From assembly GCF_002007105.1 (NCBI RefSeq), contig NZ_MVBC01000001.1, positions 806,001-870,000 on the forward strand: a DNA stretch of 64,000 bases, given 5' to 3'. Below the pieces are notes generated by a model that saw only the letters and a program-made list of their open reading frames with translations, was not told the origin of the DNA and made no database searches. The position numbers and the translations under genes are program-made. This DNA is from Hymenobacter sp. CRA2. Lineage in GTDB: Bacteria > Bacteroidota > Bacteroidia > Cytophagales > Hymenobacteraceae. Of the stretch, positions 62,056 through 64,000 are shown in pieces; the stretch's first letter is position 1, and each line of letters starts with the position of its first letter.

Positions 62056-62484
62056 ATGCCCCACCTCAGCTTTCTGCAGATTGACTACCGTCCCGGGCCC
62101 GGCCTGCTGATCGGGCGCTGGCTCCGGGCCGTCACAGAGGGCGAGCTGTACGCCAGCTACCCGGCGCTGCTAGAAACTGCCCTGGCCCACGGCTGCCGCT
62201 ACTGGCTGCTCGATGCCCGGCGGCGCCTCAACGTGGAAGTAGCTATTACGCCCTGGCTGCTCAATGACTTTGCCCCCCGGCTGGGGCAGCACCTGGGTGG
62301 GCGCGTGTTCCTGGCGTATCTGGTGGCACCCATTCAGATGACCGACGCCGTGCCGGCTGATAAGGTCATTCCGCCCCAAGTGTACTTCGATGGCAAAAGC
62401 TGTCTGATGCAACGCTTTATCGATGAAGACGCGGCCTTGGCCTGGCTACAGCAACACCAAGCGCTGGCAGCAACTAAAGGCTAA
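62056..62484 (+). CDS. Hypothetical protein, member 3 of a dispersed family
   Basis: The 142-residue protein is the closest relative in this window of the product at 34002-34436 (IDYRPGPGLLIGRW, GCRYWLLDARRR, WLLNDFAPRLGQHLGGRVFLAYL, AALAWLQQ). Soluble, no signal peptide. A STAS-like fold is possible. Function unknown. It is followed by the TetA-like gene after 80 bp of AT-rich sequence. Confidence 0.68.
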   Translation: MPHLSFLQIDYRPGPGLLIGRWLRAVTEGELYASYPALLETALAHGCRYWLLDARRRLNVEVAITPWLLNDFAPRLGQHLGGRVFLAYLVAPIQMTDAVPADKVIPPQVYFDGKSCLMQRFIDEDAALAWLQQHQALAATKG

Positions 62485-62564
62485 ATTTTTTAGTATAGGT
62501 CGAGCTGTATATTCAATATTTTTAGCATTTCTTTGCCCGTTGTTTCACCCGAACACCCCAGGTT

Positions 62565-63893
62565 ATGGCACAGGAACCGCGCAAGGCCGCTTTGGGCTTC
62601 ATCTTCGTCACGCTGCTCATTGACGTCATCGGGTTTGGCATCATCATTCCCGTGGTGCCCAAGCTGATTCAGCAGCTTACCGGCGGCTCCATCAGCGACG
62701 CGGCCCGGTACGGCGGCTGGCTGGTGTTTGCGTTTGCCGTGATGCAGTTCCTGTTTTCACCCGTGCTCGGCAACCTCAGCGACCGGTACGGCCGGCGGCC
62801 GGTGCTGCTGTTTTCGCTGTTTGGCTTCGGGCTGGATTACCTGCTGCTTGTGTTTGCCCCCACCATCGGCTGGCTGTTCGTGGGGCGCCTGCTGGCCGGC
62901 GTTACCGGGGCCAGCATGACCACGGCCACTGCCTACATTGCCGACGTGAGCACGCCCGAAAAGCGGGCCCAGAATTTCGGCATGGTGGGTGCGGCCTTCG
63001 GGCTGGGCTTCATCATCGGGCCGGCCATCGGCGGCGAGCTGAGCCACTGGGCGCCGCAGGTGCTGGGCTGGCTGGGGCAGCTGACGGGCAGCGTGCTGGA
63101 TGTGCACCGCTGGGGCCCACGGGTGCCGTTTATGGTAGCGGCCCTGCTCACGTTTGTCAACTGGCTGTACGGCTTCTTTGTGCTGCCCGAGTCGCTCGAC
63201 GCCGCGCACCGCCGGCCTTTCGACCTGCGCCGGGCCAATCCCGTCGGCTCGTTGCGCCAGCTGCAGCGCTACCCGGTCATCTTCGGTCTGGTCGGCTCGC
63301 TGATTTTCATCTACGTAGCGGCCCACGCCACCCAGAGCACCTGGTCGTATTTCACCATGGAAAAGTTCGGCTGGAACGAGGCTTGGGTAGGCCGCTCCCT
63401 GGCCGTTATCGGCGCCTTGGTGGCCGTGGTGCAGGGTCTGCTGATTCGCTACATCAATCCGCGCCTGGGCTCGGAGCGCTCCGTGTACGTGGGCATGATG
63501 CTCTACGCGCTGGGCTTTCTGCTCTTCGCCTTCGCCACGCAGGGCTGGATGATGTTCCTGTTTTCGGTGCCGTACTGCCTGGGCGGCATTGCCGGACCGG
63601 CCATTCAGGGGCTGATTTCGGCCCAGGTGCCGCCCAACGAGCAGGGCGAGCTGCAGGGTGGCCTGACCAGCCTCGTCAGTGCCACATCCATCGTCGGGCC
63701 GCCGCTGATGACGGGCCTCTTCGCCTATTTCACGGGCCCGAAAGCGCCCGTGTATTTTCCCGGCGCGCCGTTTTTGCTGGCGGCCGTGCTCACGGTCATT
63801 AGCGCGCTGCTGGCCGCCCGCTCCCTCTCGGGCGGAGGGCACCGGCGTCAGCCTGAGCAAGCGCCGGTGCCCGAACAAGCCCTGGTCGAGTAG
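62565..63893 (+). CDS. TetA/TCR-type MFS exporter
   Basis: The 442-residue protein has twelve predicted helices and the drug-H+ antiporter signatures: [16 protein letters not shown] in helix 1, motif [15 protein letters not shown] in loop 2-3, helix 5 motif C-like [16 protein letters not shown]. It resembles TCR/Tet family exporters; whether it confers resistance is unknown, and chromosomal members often export metabolites. The second-half motif A-like segment is degenerate, which is common. No adjacent TetR repressor. Confidence 0.9.
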   Translation: MAQEPRKAALGFIFVTLLIDVIGFGIIIPVVPKLIQQLTGGSISDAARYGGWLVFAFAVMQFLFSPVLGNLSDRYGRRPVLLFSLFGFGLDYLLLVFAPTIGWLFVGRLLAGVTGASMTTATAYIADVSTPEKRAQNFGMVGAAFGLGFIIGPAIGGELSHWAPQVLGWLGQLTGSVLDVHRWGPRVPFMVAALLTFVNWLYGFFVLPESLDAAHRRPFDLRRANPVGSLRQLQRYPVIFGLVGSLIFIYVAAHATQSTWSYFTMEKFGWNEAWVGRSLAVIGALVAVVQGLLIRYINPRLGSERSVYVGMMLYALGFLLFAFATQGWMMFLFSVPYCLGGIAGPAIQGLISAQVPPNEQGELQGGLTSLVSATSIVGPPLMTGLFAYFTGPKAPVYFPGAPFLLAAVLTVISALLAARSLSGGGHRRQPEQAPVPEQALVE

Positions 63894-63920
63894 CTTTGCC
63901 CAGCCCGCCCCTGCGGCGGC

Positions 63921-64000
63921 ATGCCTTTTCCCTTAATGCGTATGCTCACCGTCCGTCCTGCCGTCACCACTGATCTGCCCGCCATCCTCGATATCGTGCG
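63921..64000 (+). CDS. Start of GNAT-type N-acetyltransferase gene (partial)
   Basis: The frame from ATG 63921 (also ATG 63936 or 63942) reads MLTVRPAVTTDLPAILDIV, the typical first strand and helix of GNAT acetyltransferases (xxRxAxxxDxxxIxxI). The rest is beyond the window. Substrate unknown. Confidence 0.7.
   Translation, partial: MPFPLMRMLTVRPAVTTDLPAILDIV

Noticed and set aside
62565-63893. Acquired tetracycline-resistance gene
   Set aside because: Composition matches the host and there is no regulator or mobile element beside it, so it is treated as a resident TetA-like exporter.

Overview
The window is about 64 kb of GC-rich bacterial DNA that most resembles Hymenobacter or a close relative (Bacteroidota, Cytophagales). 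Supporting signs are proteins ending in type IX secretion (T9SS) sorting domains, Bacteroidota-only families (DUF4783, DUF6799, CarboxypepD_reg-like/SusC-style motifs), Bacteroidota promoter motifs of the TAnnTTTG type, little Shine-Dalgarno sequence, and a DAHP synthase-chorismate mutase fusion in a phe/tyr operon. No rRNA, tRNA, CRISPR array or intact prophage was seen. The assignment rests on family recognition only; no search was run.

Layout. 1-2.7 kb: end of a T9SS cargo gene, a small exported protein and an M28 peptidase. 3-9.4 kb: two tandem M16 double-domain zinc proteases. 9.5-10.4 kb: transposase remnant and an AT-rich orphan gene. 10.5-12.7 kb: PAS sensor kinase. 12.9-17.4 kb: aromatic amino acid operon (prephenate dehydratase, aminotransferase, prephenate dehydrogenase, DAHP synthase/chorismate mutase). 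17.5-23.4 kb: TPR protein, acyltransferase, and a duplicated phosphoesterase plus outer-membrane-protein pair. 23.6-26.8 kb: cytosolic sensor kinase beside a response regulator fused to a thioredoxin-reductase-like enzyme. 27-34.4 kb: T9SS protein, DUF2846, RadA, a cysteine-less TlpA-like lipid/redox-fold protein, radical SAM/SPASM protein. 34.4-35.2 kb: structured stretch without a gene. 35.2-42.6 kb: VWA protein, two frameshifted surface protein genes, ECF sigma factor with an anti-sigma/TonB hybrid. 42.7-54.2 kb: dodecin, fumarase, beta-helix lipoprotein, YjbQ, GpmI, DUF4783, NadC and others. 54.2-61.4 kb: ZIP transporter, a chaperone/stress cluster (DnaJ/CbpA, CbpM, two Hsp20 proteins), RlpA and GH25 cell-wall enzymes. 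61.5-64 kb: VOC protein, TetA-like exporter, start of a GNAT gene.

The most notable system is upstream of the aromatic operon. Two short leader genes in tandem (13001-13060 and 13153-13233) carry runs of Phe and Tyr codons, and each is followed by an intrinsic terminator. For each terminator a competing antiterminator can be drawn; for the second, a 10-nt segment inside the leader gene is perfectly complementary to the terminator's 5' arm. A Bacteroidota-type promoter sits 25 bp before the first leader. This looks like double ribosome-mediated attenuation in series, controlling a complete phenylalanine/tyrosine branch whose only visible chorismate mutase is fused to the DAHP synthase.

Other signals include several intergenic inverted-repeat elements (25.3, 45.5, 47.1, 51.9, 53.3 and 56.7 kb), a HAD-like gene whose catalytic motif lies upstream of every usual start codon, and two neighbouring surface genes that each carry a frameshift.
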